Assembly: GCF_018325905.1 (NCBI RefSeq)
Contig: NZ_AP021901.1
Span: 5,456,001 to 5,520,000, forward strand
Direction of reading: 5' to 3'
From: Pseudomonas sp. St316
GTDB taxonomy: Bacteria > Pseudomonadota > Gammaproteobacteria > Pseudomonadales > Pseudomonadaceae
Length of the DNA stretch: 64,000 nucleotides
Shown here: piece after piece, positions 26,510 through 36,207 of the stretch
Position numbering within the stretch: the stretch's first letter is position 1
How the letters are laid out: the number at the start of each line of letters is the position of its first letter
Notes under the pieces: generated by a model
The model's database searches: none
Told to the model about the DNA's origin: nothing
What the model saw: only the letters and a program-made list of their open reading frames with translations
Made by a program: the position numbers and the translations under genes

Positions 26510-28131
26510 CAGACTTTGAAACGCGAAACGCCGCTGCGCAGTCCCACGGCGACCTGGCTCAATTCGTCGATGGCGGAACTGGCCTGGCGCAGGGACTCCA
26601 CAGTCTGGCTGCTGGCATCGCCCAGTTGCACCAGCGCGTGGTTGATCTGCTCGGCACCGGTGGCCTGGGCCTGCATGCCTTCGTTGACCATCAACACCCG
26701 CGGCGCCAGGGCCTGGACCTGATGGATGATCTGCGACAGTTGCTCACCCACCTGTTGCACTTCGGCCATGCCTCGGCGCACTTCTTCGGAAAACTTGTCC
26801 ATGCCCATCACGCCGGCCGATACCGCGGACTGGATCTCGCGCACCATCTGCTCGATGTCGTAGGTCGCCACGGCGGTCTGGTCGGCCAAGCGTCGGACTT
26901 CAGTGGCAACCACGGCGAAACCGCGACCGTACTCACCGGCCTTCTCGGCCTCGATGGCCGCGTTGAGGGACAACAGGTTGGTCTGGTCGGCCACTTTGAC
27001 GATGGTCACCACCACCTGGTTGATGTTGCCGGCCTTCTCGTTGAGGATCGCCAGCTTGGCGTTCACCAGGTCGGCGGCGCCCATCACCGAATGCATGGTT
27101 TCTTCCATGCGCGCCAAGCCTTGCTGGCCGGAACCGGCGGCCACCGAGGCCTGGTCGGCGGCAGTGGACACTTCGGTCATGGTGCGCACCAGGTCTCGGG
27201 AGGTGGCGGCGATTTCCCGGGACGTCGCGCCAATCTCGGTGGTGGTGGCGGCGGTTTCGGTGGCCGTGGCCTGTTGCTGACGCGAGGTGGCGGCGATCTC
27301 GGTGACCGAGGTGGTGACCTGCACCGAAGAGCGCTGGGCCTGGGACACCAGAGAGGTCAGCTCGGCCATCATGTCGTTGAAGCCGGTTTCCACGGCACCG
27401 AATTCGTCCTTGCGCGCCAGGTTCAGGCGCCCGCTCAGGTCACCGCTGCGCATGATCTCGAGGATTTCGACGATACGGTTCATCGGCGCCATGATCGCCC
27501 GCATCAGCAGCAGGCCACAGAGTACGGCGACGATCAGCGCGACCAGTAACGAAAGACCCATGGCGACCTTGGCCGCCGTTACCGAATCGTCGATGGTCTG
27601 GGTGGCGTTTTCCGCCAGCTCACGATTGCGCTCGATGATGTGATTCAAGTGCCCGCGGCCGCCGATCCATGCTGGCGTCAGCTCTTTGTCCAAAGCCTGC
27701 CGCGCACCTTCGTAATCCTTGCGCTGGTACAAGTCCAGGACCTTTGCCATGGCCAGGTTGAACGCCTGGTGATTGACCTCGAACTCGTCGAAAGAGGCCT
27801 GGTCGGCCGGGTTCTGGATCAGCTTTTGATAGTTCTGCATCTCTTCGCGCAGGTGCTGCTCGAAGCCCTGGTAGCGAGCCTTGTCTGCGGCGGTGATTTC
27901 CCGGCTGCCCGAAAGGCCGACGATTTGTTGGGTCAGGACGTAGCTGTCGACCCAGCCGCCGCGAATCATGGAGCTGTAATACACCCCAGGCACCGCATCG
28001 ACCCGGACGTTTTCTTCACTGTCCTGGATCTTCAACAACCGTGAATACGAGACAACCACCATCAGCAGCATAATGGCGATGATCACCGCAAAACTCGCCA
28101 GGATGCGTTGGCGCAATGTCCAATTCTTCAC
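26509..28131 (-). CDS. wspA: Methyl-accepting chemoreceptor WspA
   Basis: This 540-residue transmembrane receptor senses surface contact or envelope stress and starts the Wsp phosphorelay. There are two membrane spans (about 10-29 and 190-213) around a periplasmic four-helix-bundle domain. HAMP follows from about 214, then a long cytoplasmic coiled coil. Its tip has the conserved MCP hairpin around EAEKAGEYGRGFAVVATEVR. It is the first gene of the operon wspA-B-C-D-E-F-R. All genes from wspA to wspF overlap by 1-4 bases, so one promoter upstream of 28131 should drive the set. Confidence 0.97.
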   Translation of the reverse strand: MKNWTLRQRILASFAVIIAIMLLMVVVSYSRLLKIQDSEENVRVDAVPGVYYSSMIRGGWVDSYVLTQQIVGLSGSREITAADKARYQGFEQHLREEMQNYQKLIQNPADQASFDEFEVNHQAFNLAMAKVLDLYQRKDYEGARQALDKELTPAWIGGRGHLNHIIERNRELAENATQTIDDSVTAAKVAMGLSLLVALIVAVLCGLLLMRAIMAPMNRIVEILEIMRSGDLSGRLNLARKDEFGAVETGFNDMMAELTSLVSQAQRSSVQVTTSVTEIAATSRQQQATATETAATTTEIGATSREIAATSRDLVRTMTEVSTAADQASVAAGSGQQGLARMEETMHSVMGAADLVNAKLAILNEKAGNINQVVVTIVKVADQTNLLSLNAAIEAEKAGEYGRGFAVVATEVRRLADQTAVATYDIEQMVREIQSAVSAGVMGMDKFSEEVRRGMAEVQQVGEQLSQIIHQVQALAPRVLMVNEGMQAQATGAEQINHALVQLGDASSQTVESLRQASSAIDELSQVAVGLRSGVSRFKV

Positions 28132-28225
28132 AGTAAAACCTCGGGCACTTGAAAATGCTGGGGAGTATAGCCGAGGGTAGCGCCAGGCCTGTATGACGGT
28201 GTGCGGGGAATTTTGACGAGCAATG

Positions 28226-28320
28226 CCCCTGTGGGAGCGAGCTTGCTCGCGATAGCGGTGTATCAGTCAAAACGCTGTGACTGACCGGGCCCCATCGCGA
28301 GCAAGCTCGCTCCCACAGGG
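28226..28320. repeat. REP pair (BIME), class 1
   Basis: CCCCTGTGGGAGCGAGCTTGCTCGCGATAGC faces CATCGCGAGCAAGCTCGCTCCCACAGGG. It lies upstream of the wsp operon and downstream of the DUF533 gene. Confidence 0.9.
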
Positions 28321-28338
28321 AATGGGGTTAGGACTGTT

Positions 28339-29048
28339 CTATACCGTCGCCTGCCGAACCTGCTTTTCCAGCTCAGTCTTCAGACCCGGCTCCAGCTTGA
28401 GTTGGCGCGCCAGTTCATCGAGGTAGGATTTCTCCATGAAGTTTTCCTCGTCCACCAGCATCACGCTGGCGATATACATTTCTGCGGCCATTTCCGGGGT
28501 GCTGGCGGCGCGGGCGACGTCGGTGGGGTCCAGGGGCTTGTTGAGTTCGGCGTGTAGCCAGTGTTGCAGTTCCTGGTCGTTGTCGAGCTTGGTGAACTCG
28601 CCTTCGATCAACTGCCGCTCGCGCTCGTCCACATGGCCGTCGGCCTTGGCCGCCGCCACCAGCGCCTTGAGGATCGCCTGGCTGTGCTGCTCGACCTGCG
28701 CAGGGGGACACGGTCGAGGGTCTGCGGTTCGGTTTTCGGCGCGGTGCCTTGCTGGGCCTGCCAGTTGCCGTAGGCCTTGTAGGCGATCACGCCCAAGGCA
28801 GCCAGGCCACCATAGGCCAGGGCCTTGCCGCCGAAGTTGCGGGCTTTCTTGTTGCCCAGCAACAGGCCCATGGCCCCGGCGGCCAGTGCCCCGCCGCCCG
28901 CGCCGGAAAGCATCCCGCCCAGGTTGCCGGAGCCGCCGAGCAATCCGCCCAGACCGCCGGACGACTTGCCTTGTGACCCGCCAGCCTTGTTCTGCAACAT
29001 TTCCTGGCCGGACTTGAGAAGCTGATCGAGCAATCCACGAGTGTTCAT
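28339..29048 (-). pseudogene. DUF533 (TerB-like, YebE family) protein gene with a one-base frameshift
   Basis: Two overlapping frames together encode one complete DUF533 protein of about 236 residues. The first half runs from the ATG at 29048: MNTRGLLDQLLKSGQEML, a Gly-rich stretch, then LAYGGLAALGVIAYKAYGNW up to QTLDRV. The TerB-like half continues in the next frame (PAQVEQHSQAILKALVAAAK, DGHVDERERQLIEGEF, SVMLVDEENFMEKSYLDELA). The frames join at a run of five C (minus strand; G at 28703-28707), where six are needed. Either this strain carries an inactivating deletion or the base call is wrong. As given, the first frame runs on out of phase. Function of the family is unknown. Confidence 0.85.
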
Positions 29049-29230
29049 TTGTCGTCTCCACATTTCGGGCCAACGTAAGGCCACCAGCCTAGATCGAAAG
29101 TGCCCCGGCGCCTCGGGCGAGATTGCTTCCAGATGTTGCCTGCCGCCTTCAACAAAGTGCTCGCCTTCCATTCTAAAAAAACGATATACACTGCAGCACA
29201 TCGATAAAACCGCCCACCGGATATTCGACC

Positions 29231-30145
29231 ATGATGACCCTGCGCCAGATTCGTCATTTCATCGCCGTGGCCGAAACCGGCTCCATCTCTGCCGCTGCGC
29301 AAACGGCGTTCATTTCCCAATCCACCCTGACCCTGGCCATCCAGCAACTGGAGCAGGAAATCGGCGTCAGCCTGTTCAATCGCCACGCCAAGGGCATGAC
29401 CCTGACCCACCAGGGGCATCAATTCCTGCGCCAGGCCCACCTGATCCTGGCCACCGTCGACAACGCCAAGCGCAGCCTGCAACAGAGTACCGACCAGGTC
29501 GCCGGCCACGTCACCGTTGGCGTTACCAGCCTGGTCGCCGGGTATTACCTGGCGGACCTGCTGACCCGTTTCCAGCGCGCCTATCCCAACGTGGAAATCC
29601 GAGTGATGGAGGACGAACGGCCCTACATCGAGCATTTGCTGGTCAGCGGCGAAATCGACGTCGGGGTGTTGATCCTGTCCAACCTGGAAGACCGCCACGC
29701 CTTGCAGACCGAAGTGCTGACCCATTCACCACACCGTTTGTGGCTGCCGGCGCAGCACCCACTGCTGGAACACGACAGCATCAACCTGGCCGACGTCGCC
29801 CGCGAGCCGCTGATCCAGCTGAACGTCGATGAAATGGACCGCAACGCCCAACGCCTGTGGCGCGGCGCGGGCCTGCAACCGAAGGTCACCCTGCGCACCG
29901 CCTCGACCGAAGCGGTGCGCAGCCTGGTGGCAGCAGGCCTAGGGGTGTCGATTCAACCGGACATGACCTACCGCCCTTGGTCACTGGAAGGCGACATCAT
30001 CGAGGCGCGACCGATTGCCGACCTCAACCAGACCCTCGACGTCGGCCTGGCCTGGCGCCGGGGCACGGCGCGGCCGGCGTCGGTCGACCCGTTCCTGGCC
30101 GTCGCCCGGGAACAGCCCCATGGCGGGCGCAAGCCATCTATTTAA
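29231..30145 (+). CDS. LysR-family transcriptional regulator
   Basis: This 304-residue protein has an N-terminal winged helix-turn-helix at about residues 4-63 (RQIRHFIAVAETGSISAAAQ, STLTLAIQQLEQEIGVSLFN). A substrate-binding effector domain follows (VGVTSLVAGYYLADLLTRF, GEIDVGVLILSNLEDRH, LVAAGLGVSIQPDM). It is divergent from the DUF533 gene and lies 197 bp upstream of the gamma-aminobutyraldehyde dehydrogenase gene on the same strand, with a REP pair between. It may control the polyamine cluster, but its position and strand do not prove this. Confidence 0.93.
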   Translation: MMTLRQIRHFIAVAETGSISAAAQTAFISQSTLTLAIQQLEQEIGVSLFNRHAKGMTLTHQGHQFLRQAHLILATVDNAKRSLQQSTDQVAGHVTVGVTSLVAGYYLADLLTRFQRAYPNVEIRVMEDERPYIEHLLVSGEIDVGVLILSNLEDRHALQTEVLTHSPHRLWLPAQHPLLEHDSINLADVAREPLIQLNVDEMDRNAQRLWRGAGLQPKVTLRTASTEAVRSLVAAGLGVSIQPDMTYRPWSLEGDIIEARPIADLNQTLDVGLAWRRGTARPASVDPFLAVAREQPHGGRKPSI

Positions 30146-30222
30146 TCGAACGTAGCCTTGAGTATTTCGAATTTGTCGGCCCTGCGGCTGAGCACTAGTC
30201 TTGTTGAGCCCCAACAATCCAT

Positions 30223-30312
30223 TGTGGGAGCGAGCTTGCTCGCGATAGCGGTGTGACAGGCAACATTAATTCGACTGATACACCGCTATCGCGAGCAAGC
30301 TCGCTCCCACAG
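30223..30312. repeat. REP pair (BIME), class 1
   Basis: TTGTGGGAGCGAGCTTGCTCGCGATAGCGGTGT faces ACACCGCTATCGCGAGCAAGCTCGCTCCCACA. It lies only about 30 bp upstream of the dehydrogenase start, between the LysR gene and the polyamine cluster. Confidence 0.9.
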
Positions 30313-30342
30313 GTTCTTTGTTTCAACTGAGACCTATAAAAA

Positions 30343-31800
30343 ATGGCTGGCACGCAAACCCCGTTGTGCACCGCGTTGCTGATCGACGGGGAACTCGTTC
30401 CCGGTGAAGGCATTGCCGAGCCGATCCTCAACCCGGCCACCGGCGAAGTGGTGGCCCACATCGCCGAGGCCAGCGCCGAGCAGGTCGAAGCCGCGATCCT
30501 CGCCGCCCATCGCGCCTTCGACGGCTGGTCGCGCACCACACCGCAACAACGCTCGAACCTGCTGCTGGACATCGCCAACACCATCGAAAACAACGCCGAT
30601 GAGCTGGCCCGCCTCGAATCCCTGAACTGCGGCAAGCCGCTGCACCTGGCGCGCCAGGACGACCTCAGTGCGACGGTGGATGTTTTCCGCTTCTTCGCCG
30701 GCGCCGTGCGCTGCCAGACCGGCCAGCTCAGTGGCGAATACCTGCCCGGCTACACCAGCATGGTGCGCCGCGACCCGATTGGCGTGGTGGCGTCCATTGC
30801 ACCGTGGAATTACCCGATCATGATGGCCGCCTGGAAAATCGCCCCGGCCCTGGCCGCCGGCAATACACTGGTGTTCAAGCCGTCGGAGCACACGCCGCTG
30901 TCGATCCTGGCCCTGGCGCCAATGCTGGCGCAGATCCTGCCACAAGGCGTCATCAACATCCTCTGCGGGGGCGGCGAAGGTGTGGGCAGCCATCTGGTCA
31001 GCCACCCGAAAGTGCGTATGGTCTCGCTGACCGGCGATATCGTCACCGGACAGAAGATCCTCCAGGCAGCAGCGAAAACCCTCAAGCGCACGCACCTGGA
31101 ACTGGGCGGCAAGGCACCCGTGATCGTGTGCAACGACGCCGACATCCAGGCTGTGGTCGAAGGCGTGCGCACCTATGGTTATTACAACGCTGGGCAGGAC
31201 TGCACCGCGGCATGCCGGATCTACGCCCAGGACGGGATTCACGACCGCCTGGTGGCCGAACTCGGCGCAGCGGTCAGCAGCCTGCGCTTTGCCGGCAAGC
31301 GCGACGCCGACAATGAGATCGGCCCACTGATCAGCACCCGCCAGCGCGACCGGGTCGCCAGTTTTGTCGAGCGCGCCCTCGGCCAGCCGCACATCGAACG
31401 CATCACCGGTGCGGCGGTGCATTCCGGCGCCGGTTTCTACTACCAGCCCACGCTGCTGGCCGGCTGCAAGCAAAGCGATGAAATCGTCCAGCGCGAGGTG
31501 TTCGGTCCGGTCGTCACCGTGACCCGCTTCGACGAACTCAGCCAGGCGGTGGACTGGGCCAACGATTCCGAATACGGCCTGGCTTCCTCGGTATGGACCC
31601 AGAACCTGGACAAGGCCATGCAAGTGGCGGCGCGCCTGCAATACGGCTGCACCTGGATCAACAGCCATTTCATGCTGGTCAGCGAAATGCCCCACGGCGG
31701 CCTGAAACGCTCGGGCTACGGCAAAGACCTGTCCAGTGATTCGCTCCAGGACTACAGCGTGGTGCGCCACATCATGGCCCGCCACGGCCAGCATCTGTAG
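30343..31800 (+). CDS. Gamma-aminobutyraldehyde dehydrogenase paralogue 1
   Basis: This 485-residue NAD-dependent aldehyde dehydrogenase is close to PatD (YdcW), which oxidises 4-aminobutanal to GABA in putrescine breakdown. Catalytic residues are present: Glu253 in LELGGKAP and Cys287 in [11 protein letters not shown]. The cofactor segment [13 protein letters not shown] is also present. Compared with the second paralogue at 36208 it has about seven extra N-terminal residues, and it diverges in the C-terminal third ([14 protein letters not shown]). It starts the transporter cluster, with the substrate-binding protein 90 bp downstream. Confidence 0.9.
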   Translation: MAGTQTPLCTALLIDGELVPGEGIAEPILNPATGEVVAHIAEASAEQVEAAILAAHRAFDGWSRTTPQQRSNLLLDIANTIENNADELARLESLNCGKPLHLARQDDLSATVDVFRFFAGAVRCQTGQLSGEYLPGYTSMVRRDPIGVVASIAPWNYPIMMAAWKIAPALAAGNTLVFKPSEHTPLSILALAPMLAQILPQGVINILCGGGEGVGSHLVSHPKVRMVSLTGDIVTGQKILQAAAKTLKRTHLELGGKAPVIVCNDADIQAVVEGVRTYGYYNAGQDCTAACRIYAQDGIHDRLVAELGAAVSSLRFAGKRDADNEIGPLISTRQRDRVASFVERALGQPHIERITGAAVHSGAGFYYQPTLLAGCKQSDEIVQREVFGPVVTVTRFDELSQAVDWANDSEYGLASSVWTQNLDKAMQVAARLQYGCTWINSHFMLVSEMPHGGLKRSGYGKDLSSDSLQDYSVVRHIMARHGQHL

Positions 31801-31890
31801 ATAACAGCACTACTCTAATAACAGGCCATCGTTGGCGCTTCACCCTGTCCGAACACTGCCCCGACCATAATTAAAGCAAGAGGGATTTCC

Positions 31891-33042
31891 ATGTACGCGC
31901 ACAAGACCGTATTGCTCAGTGCAATGACCACGGCGCTGCTGACCAGCATCAGCCTCCAGGCCGCCGAACCGCTCAAGGCCGTTGGCGCCGGCGAGGGCCA
32001 ACTGGATATCGTCGCTTGGCCGGGTTACATCGAACGCGGCGAAAGCGACAAGGCCTACGATTGGGTCAGCGGTTTCGAGAAGGAAACCGGTTGCAAGGTC
32101 AATGTGAAAACCGCCGCCACGTCCGACGAAATGGTCAGCCTGATGACCAAGGGTGGCTATGACCTGGTCACCGCCTCGGGTGACGCCTCGCTGCGACTGA
32201 TTGCCGGCAAGCGCGTACAGCCGATCAACACCGCGCTGATCCCCAACTGGAAAAGCCTCGACCCGCGCCTCAAGGATGCGCCGTGGTACGTGGTCAATCA
32301 GCAGACCTACGGCACCCCGTACCAGTGGGGCCCGAACGTGCTGATGTACAACACTGATGTGTTCAAGCAGGCGCCCACCAGCTGGAGCGTGCTGTTCAAT
32401 GCCCAGGACTTGCCCGACGGCAAGCCGAACAAGGGGCGCGTGCAAGCCTACGATGGCCCGATCTACATCGCCGACGCGGCGCTGTACCTCAAGGCCGCCA
32501 AGCCTGAGCTGGGCATCAAGGACCCGTACCAACTCGACGAGACCCAGTACAAGGCCGTGCTGGAATTGCTGCGGGCCCAGCAACCGTTGATCCACCGCTA
32601 CTGGCACGACACCACCGTGCAGATGAGCGACTTCAAGAACGAAGGCGTGGTGGCATCCGGCGCATGGCCGTATCAGGTCAACGGCCTGATGAACGAGAAA
32701 CAACCGATCGCCTCGACCATTCCCAAAGAAGGCGCCACCGGCTGGGCCGACACCACGATGATGCACGCCGAGGCCAAGCACCCCAACTGTGCGTACAAGT
32801 GGATGGACTGGTCGCTGCAACCGAAAGTCCAGGGTGACGTGGCCGCGTGGTTCGGCTCGTTGCCGGCGGTGCCGGCGGCGTGCAAGGGCAGCGAACTGCT
32901 GGGCGCCGAGGGCTGCAAGACCAACGGTTTCGATCAGTTCGACAAGATCGCCTTCTGGAAAACCCCACAGGCCGAGGGCGGCAAGTTCGTGCCGTACAGC
33001 CGCTGGACCCAGGACTACATTGCAATCATGGGTGGGCGCTAA
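31891..33042 (+). CDS. Polyamine ABC transporter substrate-binding protein (YdcS-like)
   Basis: This 383-residue periplasmic protein has a Sec signal peptide (VLLSAMTTALLTSISLQA, cleavage before AEPLKA). The mature part is a PotD/SpuD-type binding protein (LDIVAWPGYIERGESDKAYD, GGYDLVTASGDASLRL, GTPYQWGPNVLMYNTDVF). The gene order binding protein, ATPase, two permeases, PatD is the same as E. coli ydcSTUV-patD, and the length agrees with YdcS (381). Putrescine or a related amine is the likely ligand. A REP pair separates it from the ATPase gene and may lower downstream expression. Confidence 0.92.
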   Translation: MYAHKTVLLSAMTTALLTSISLQAAEPLKAVGAGEGQLDIVAWPGYIERGESDKAYDWVSGFEKETGCKVNVKTAATSDEMVSLMTKGGYDLVTASGDASLRLIAGKRVQPINTALIPNWKSLDPRLKDAPWYVVNQQTYGTPYQWGPNVLMYNTDVFKQAPTSWSVLFNAQDLPDGKPNKGRVQAYDGPIYIADAALYLKAAKPELGIKDPYQLDETQYKAVLELLRAQQPLIHRYWHDTTVQMSDFKNEGVVASGAWPYQVNGLMNEKQPIASTIPKEGATGWADTTMMHAEAKHPNCAYKWMDWSLQPKVQGDVAAWFGSLPAVPAACKGSELLGAEGCKTNGFDQFDKIAFWKTPQAEGGKFVPYSRWTQDYIAIMGGR

Positions 33043-33067
33043 GGCCAGTCAGTCGATGTTGTTCACC

Positions 33068-33157
33068 GTGTGGGAGCAAGGCTTGCCCGCGATGAAGATG
33101 ATTCGGTCCCTCGGGGAACCGAGGCGCCTGTATCGCGAGCAAGCTTTGCTCCCACAG
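33068..33157. repeat. REP pair (BIME), class 1, inside the transporter cluster
   Basis: GTGTGGGAGCAAGGCTTGCCCGCGATGAAG faces TATCGCGAGCAAGCTTTGCTCCCACAG. It lies between the binding-protein gene and the ATPase gene, where it could cap the upstream mRNA and raise binding-protein level over the rest of the transporter, as known for REP in other ABC operons. Confidence 0.88.
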
Positions 33158-33247
33158 CTTTGCTTCCACAGCTTTGCACCGACGGGGCTGTGCCCGGCAA
33201 TCCGCTAACGATCCAACAGCAGTCGCGCTTTTTTGGAGCCCCGCACC

Positions 33248-34285
33248 ATGACGCTTGCAGTCCAATTCACCCAGGTATCCCGTCAGTTCGGCGATGTGAA
33301 GGCCGTTGACCGGGTCTCCATCGACATCCAGGACGGCGAGTTCTTTTCCATGCTGGGCCCCTCCGGCTCGGGCAAGACCACCTGCCTGCGACTGATCGCC
33401 GGGTTCGAACAACCCAGTGCCGGCTCGATCCGCATCCACGGCGAAGAGGCCACCGGGCTTGCTCCCTATCAGCGGGACGTCAACACGGTGTTCCAGGATT
33501 ACGCGCTCTTCCCCCACATGAACGTGCGCGACAACGTGGCCTACGGCCTGAAAGTCAAAGGCGTCGCCAAGGCCGAACGCATCAAGCGCGCCGACGAAGC
33601 GCTGGAGATGGTTGCCCTGGGCGGCTACGGCGAGCGCAAACCGGTGCAGCTTTCCGGCGGCCAGCGCCAACGCGTGGCCTTGGCCCGCGCGTTGGTCAAT
33701 CGCCCGCGGGTGTTGCTGCTCGATGAACCCTTGGGCGCCCTCGACTTGAAGCTGCGTGAACAGATGCAGGGCGAATTGAAGAAGCTGCAACGCCAGCTGG
33801 GCATCACCTTCATTTTCGTCACCCACGACCAGACCGAAGCACTGTCGATGTCCGACCGCGTCGCGGTGTTCAATAAGGGCCGCATCGAACAGGTCGACAC
33901 CCCACGCAACCTGTACATGAAACCGGCGACCACCTTCGTTGCCGAATTCGTCGGCACCTCCAATGTGATCCGTGGCGAGCTGGCCCGGGAACTGAGCGGT
34001 TATCCACAGCCGTTCTCGATTCGCCCGGAACACGTGCGTTTCGCCGAGGGCCCGTTGGGCGGTGGCGAGATCGAAGTCCACGGCCTGCTGCACGACATCC
34101 AGTACCAGGGCAGCGCCACGCGCTACGAGTTGAAACTTGCCAACGGCCAGACCCTGAACCTCAGCCAGGCCAACACCCAGTGGCTCGACAACACAGCCCA
34201 GCACCAGACCGGCCAGCACCTGAGCGTACGCTGGGCGCGGGAGGCGATGGTTGCGCTGCACGATACCGTCAGTGGCGAGGTGTGA
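33248..34285 (+). CDS. Polyamine ABC transporter ATP-binding protein (YdcT/PotA-like)
   Basis: The protein is 345 residues from the ATG at 33248, with GGAG 9 nt upstream. It is a PotA-type ATPase: Walker A GPSGSGKTT, Q-loop VFQDYALFPHMNVRDNVAYG, signature LSGGQRQRVALARAL, Walker B LLLDEPLGALD and switch VTHDQTEAL. A C-terminal TOBE domain follows (FSIRPEHVRFAEG). It powers import by the two permeases encoded next. The first permease ATG lies one base after its stop, showing tight coupling. Confidence 0.95.
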   Translation: MTLAVQFTQVSRQFGDVKAVDRVSIDIQDGEFFSMLGPSGSGKTTCLRLIAGFEQPSAGSIRIHGEEATGLAPYQRDVNTVFQDYALFPHMNVRDNVAYGLKVKGVAKAERIKRADEALEMVALGGYGERKPVQLSGGQRQRVALARALVNRPRVLLLDEPLGALDLKLREQMQGELKKLQRQLGITFIFVTHDQTEALSMSDRVAVFNKGRIEQVDTPRNLYMKPATTFVAEFVGTSNVIRGELARELSGYPQPFSIRPEHVRFAEGPLGGGEIEVHGLLHDIQYQGSATRYELKLANGQTLNLSQANTQWLDNTAQHQTGQHLSVRWAREAMVALHDTVSGEV

Positions 34286-34286
34286 G

Positions 34287-35234
34287 ATGAACACCCTGGC
34301 TATCGCTCAAACGCCCACGCCTGGTTCACCGTTGCGACGTTTTTCCAACCTGCTGTACCGGCGCCCCAACCTGTACCTGTCGATGTTACTGGTACCACCG
34401 CTGATCTGGTTCGGCGCAATCTACCTCGGCTCACTGCTGACCCTGCTGTGGCAGGGTTTCTATACCTTCGACGACTTCACCATGGCGGTCACGCCGGACC
34501 TGACCCTGGCGAATTTCACGGCGCTGTTCCAGCCTTCGAACTTCGACATCATCCTGCGTACCTTGAGCATGGCCATCGTCGTGTCCATCGCCAGCGCCAT
34601 CGTCGCGTTCCCGATTGCCTACTACATGGCGCGCTATACCCGTGGCAAGACCAAGGCGTTTTTCTACATCGCGGTGATGCTGCCGATGTGGGCCAGCTAT
34701 ATCGTCAAGGCCTATGCCTGGACGCTGCTGCTGGCCAAGGGTGGCGTGGCGCAGTGGTTCGTCCAGCACCTGGGCCTGGGGCCGGTGTTGCAGTTCGTGC
34801 TGGGGATCCCGGGCGTGGGTGGCAGCACCTTGTCCACCTCACACCTGGGCCGTTTCCTGGTATTCGTCTACATCTGGCTGCCGTTCATGATCCTGCCGAT
34901 CCAGGCGTCCCTGGAGCGTCTGCCGCCATCGCTGCTGCAAGCCTCGGCCGACCTGGGCGCCAGGCCACACCAGACATTCATGCAGGTGATCCTGCCGCTG
35001 TCGATCCCGGGCATTGCCGCCGGCTCGATCTTCACCTTCTCGCTGACCCTGGGGGATTTCATCGTGCCCCAGTTGGTGGGCCCGCCAGGCTACTTCGTCG
35101 GCAGCATGGTCTACGCCCAGCAAGGCGCCATCGGCAACATGCCCATGGCCGCGGCGTTCACCCTGGTGCCCATCGTGCTGATCGCCATCTATTTATCCAT
35201 CGTCAAGCGACTGGGGGCCTTCGATGCACTCTGA
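34287..35234 (+). CDS. Polyamine ABC transporter permease (YdcU/PotB-like)
   Basis: The protein is 315 residues from the ATG at 34287, one base past the ATPase stop. It is an inner-membrane permease with about six spans. The first is [20 protein letters not shown], and the EAA-type coupling loop is [20 protein letters not shown] followed by [12 protein letters not shown]. It pairs with the next permease to form the transport channel. The 3' end overlaps the next gene by 11 bases. Confidence 0.94.
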   Translation: MNTLAIAQTPTPGSPLRRFSNLLYRRPNLYLSMLLVPPLIWFGAIYLGSLLTLLWQGFYTFDDFTMAVTPDLTLANFTALFQPSNFDIILRTLSMAIVVSIASAIVAFPIAYYMARYTRGKTKAFFYIAVMLPMWASYIVKAYAWTLLLAKGGVAQWFVQHLGLGPVLQFVLGIPGVGGSTLSTSHLGRFLVFVYIWLPFMILPIQASLERLPPSLLQASADLGARPHQTFMQVILPLSIPGIAAGSIFTFSLTLGDFIVPQLVGPPGYFVGSMVYAQQGAIGNMPMAAAFTLVPIVLIAIYLSIVKRLGAFDAL

Positions 35235-36042
35235 CTCTCAAGACCGGGCCTCGTGGGGCTTGCGGATCGCGGCGTGGGGCGGGCTGGTGTTCCTGCATTT
35301 CCCGATCCTGATCATCTTCCTCTACGCCTTCAATACCGAGGATGCCGCGTTCAGCTTTCCGCCCAAGGGCCTGACCCTGAAGTGGTTCAGCGTCGCCTTC
35401 TCGCGTCCGGATGTGCTGGAGGCGATCAAGCTGTCGTTGCAGGTCGCGGCCATCGCCACGCTGATCGCCATGGTGCTCGGCACCCTGGCCTCGGCGGCGC
35501 TCTACCGTCGTGATTTCTTCGGCAAACAGGGCATTTCACTGATGCTGATCCTGCCGATTGCCTTGCCGGGCATCATCACCGGCATTGCGCTGCTGGCCAC
35601 CTTCAAGACCTTGGGCATCGAGCCGGGCATGTTCACCATCATCGTCGGTCATGCCACCTTCTGCGTGGTGATCGTCTACAACAACGTCATCGCCCGCCTG
35701 CGCCGCACCTCCCACAGCCTGATCGAGGCCTCGATGGACCTGGGCGCCGATGGCTGGCAGACCTTTCGCTACATCATCTTGCCTAACCTGGGGTCGGCAT
35801 TGCTGGCCGGCGGGATGCTGGCGTTTGCGCTGTCATTCGACGAGATCATCGTCACCACCTTCACCGCCGGCCACGAACGCACCTTGCCACTGTGGCTGCT
35901 CAACCAACTCAGCCGCCCTCGCGATGTGCCAGTGACCAACGTGGTGGCGATGCTGGTGATGCTGGTGACGATGTTGCCGATTTTGGGTGCGTATTACCTG
36001 ACCCGAGGCGGTGAGAGCGTGGCCGGTAGCGGCGGGAAGTAA
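35224..36042 (+). CDS. Polyamine ABC transporter permease (YdcV/PotC-like)
   Basis: This 272-residue second permease subunit has about six membrane spans ([40 protein letters not shown]). The EAA loop is [20 protein letters not shown] followed by [13 protein letters not shown]. Overlap with the previous gene by 11 bases indicates translational coupling. A REP pair separates it from the PatD gene. Confidence 0.94.
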   Translation: MHSDSQDRASWGLRIAAWGGLVFLHFPILIIFLYAFNTEDAAFSFPPKGLTLKWFSVAFSRPDVLEAIKLSLQVAAIATLIAMVLGTLASAALYRRDFFGKQGISLMLILPIALPGIITGIALLATFKTLGIEPGMFTIIVGHATFCVVIVYNNVIARLRRTSHSLIEASMDLGADGWQTFRYIILPNLGSALLAGGMLAFALSFDEIIVTTFTAGHERTLPLWLLNQLSRPRDVPVTNVVAMLVMLVTMLPILGAYYLTRGGESVAGSGGK

Positions 36043-36070
36043 CCCCTTTCCCACGGTAAAAAGAGCTTTT

Positions 36071-36160
36071 TGTGGGAGCGAGCTTGCTCGCGATGACTGA
36101 CAAACATTCAACACCGATGTCGACTGCATGACCGCTATCGCGAGCAAGCTCGCTCCCACA
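36071..36160. repeat. REP pair (BIME), class 1
   Basis: TGTGGGAGCGAGCTTGCTCGCGATGAC faces CGCTATCGCGAGCAAGCTCGCTCCCACA. It lies between the permease and patD genes, the third such pair in the polyamine cluster. Confidence 0.9.
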
Positions 36161-36207
36161 GGGATCGGTTCCAGCAGACACAGAACTGCTTCGATGAGGA
36201 CAATGCT

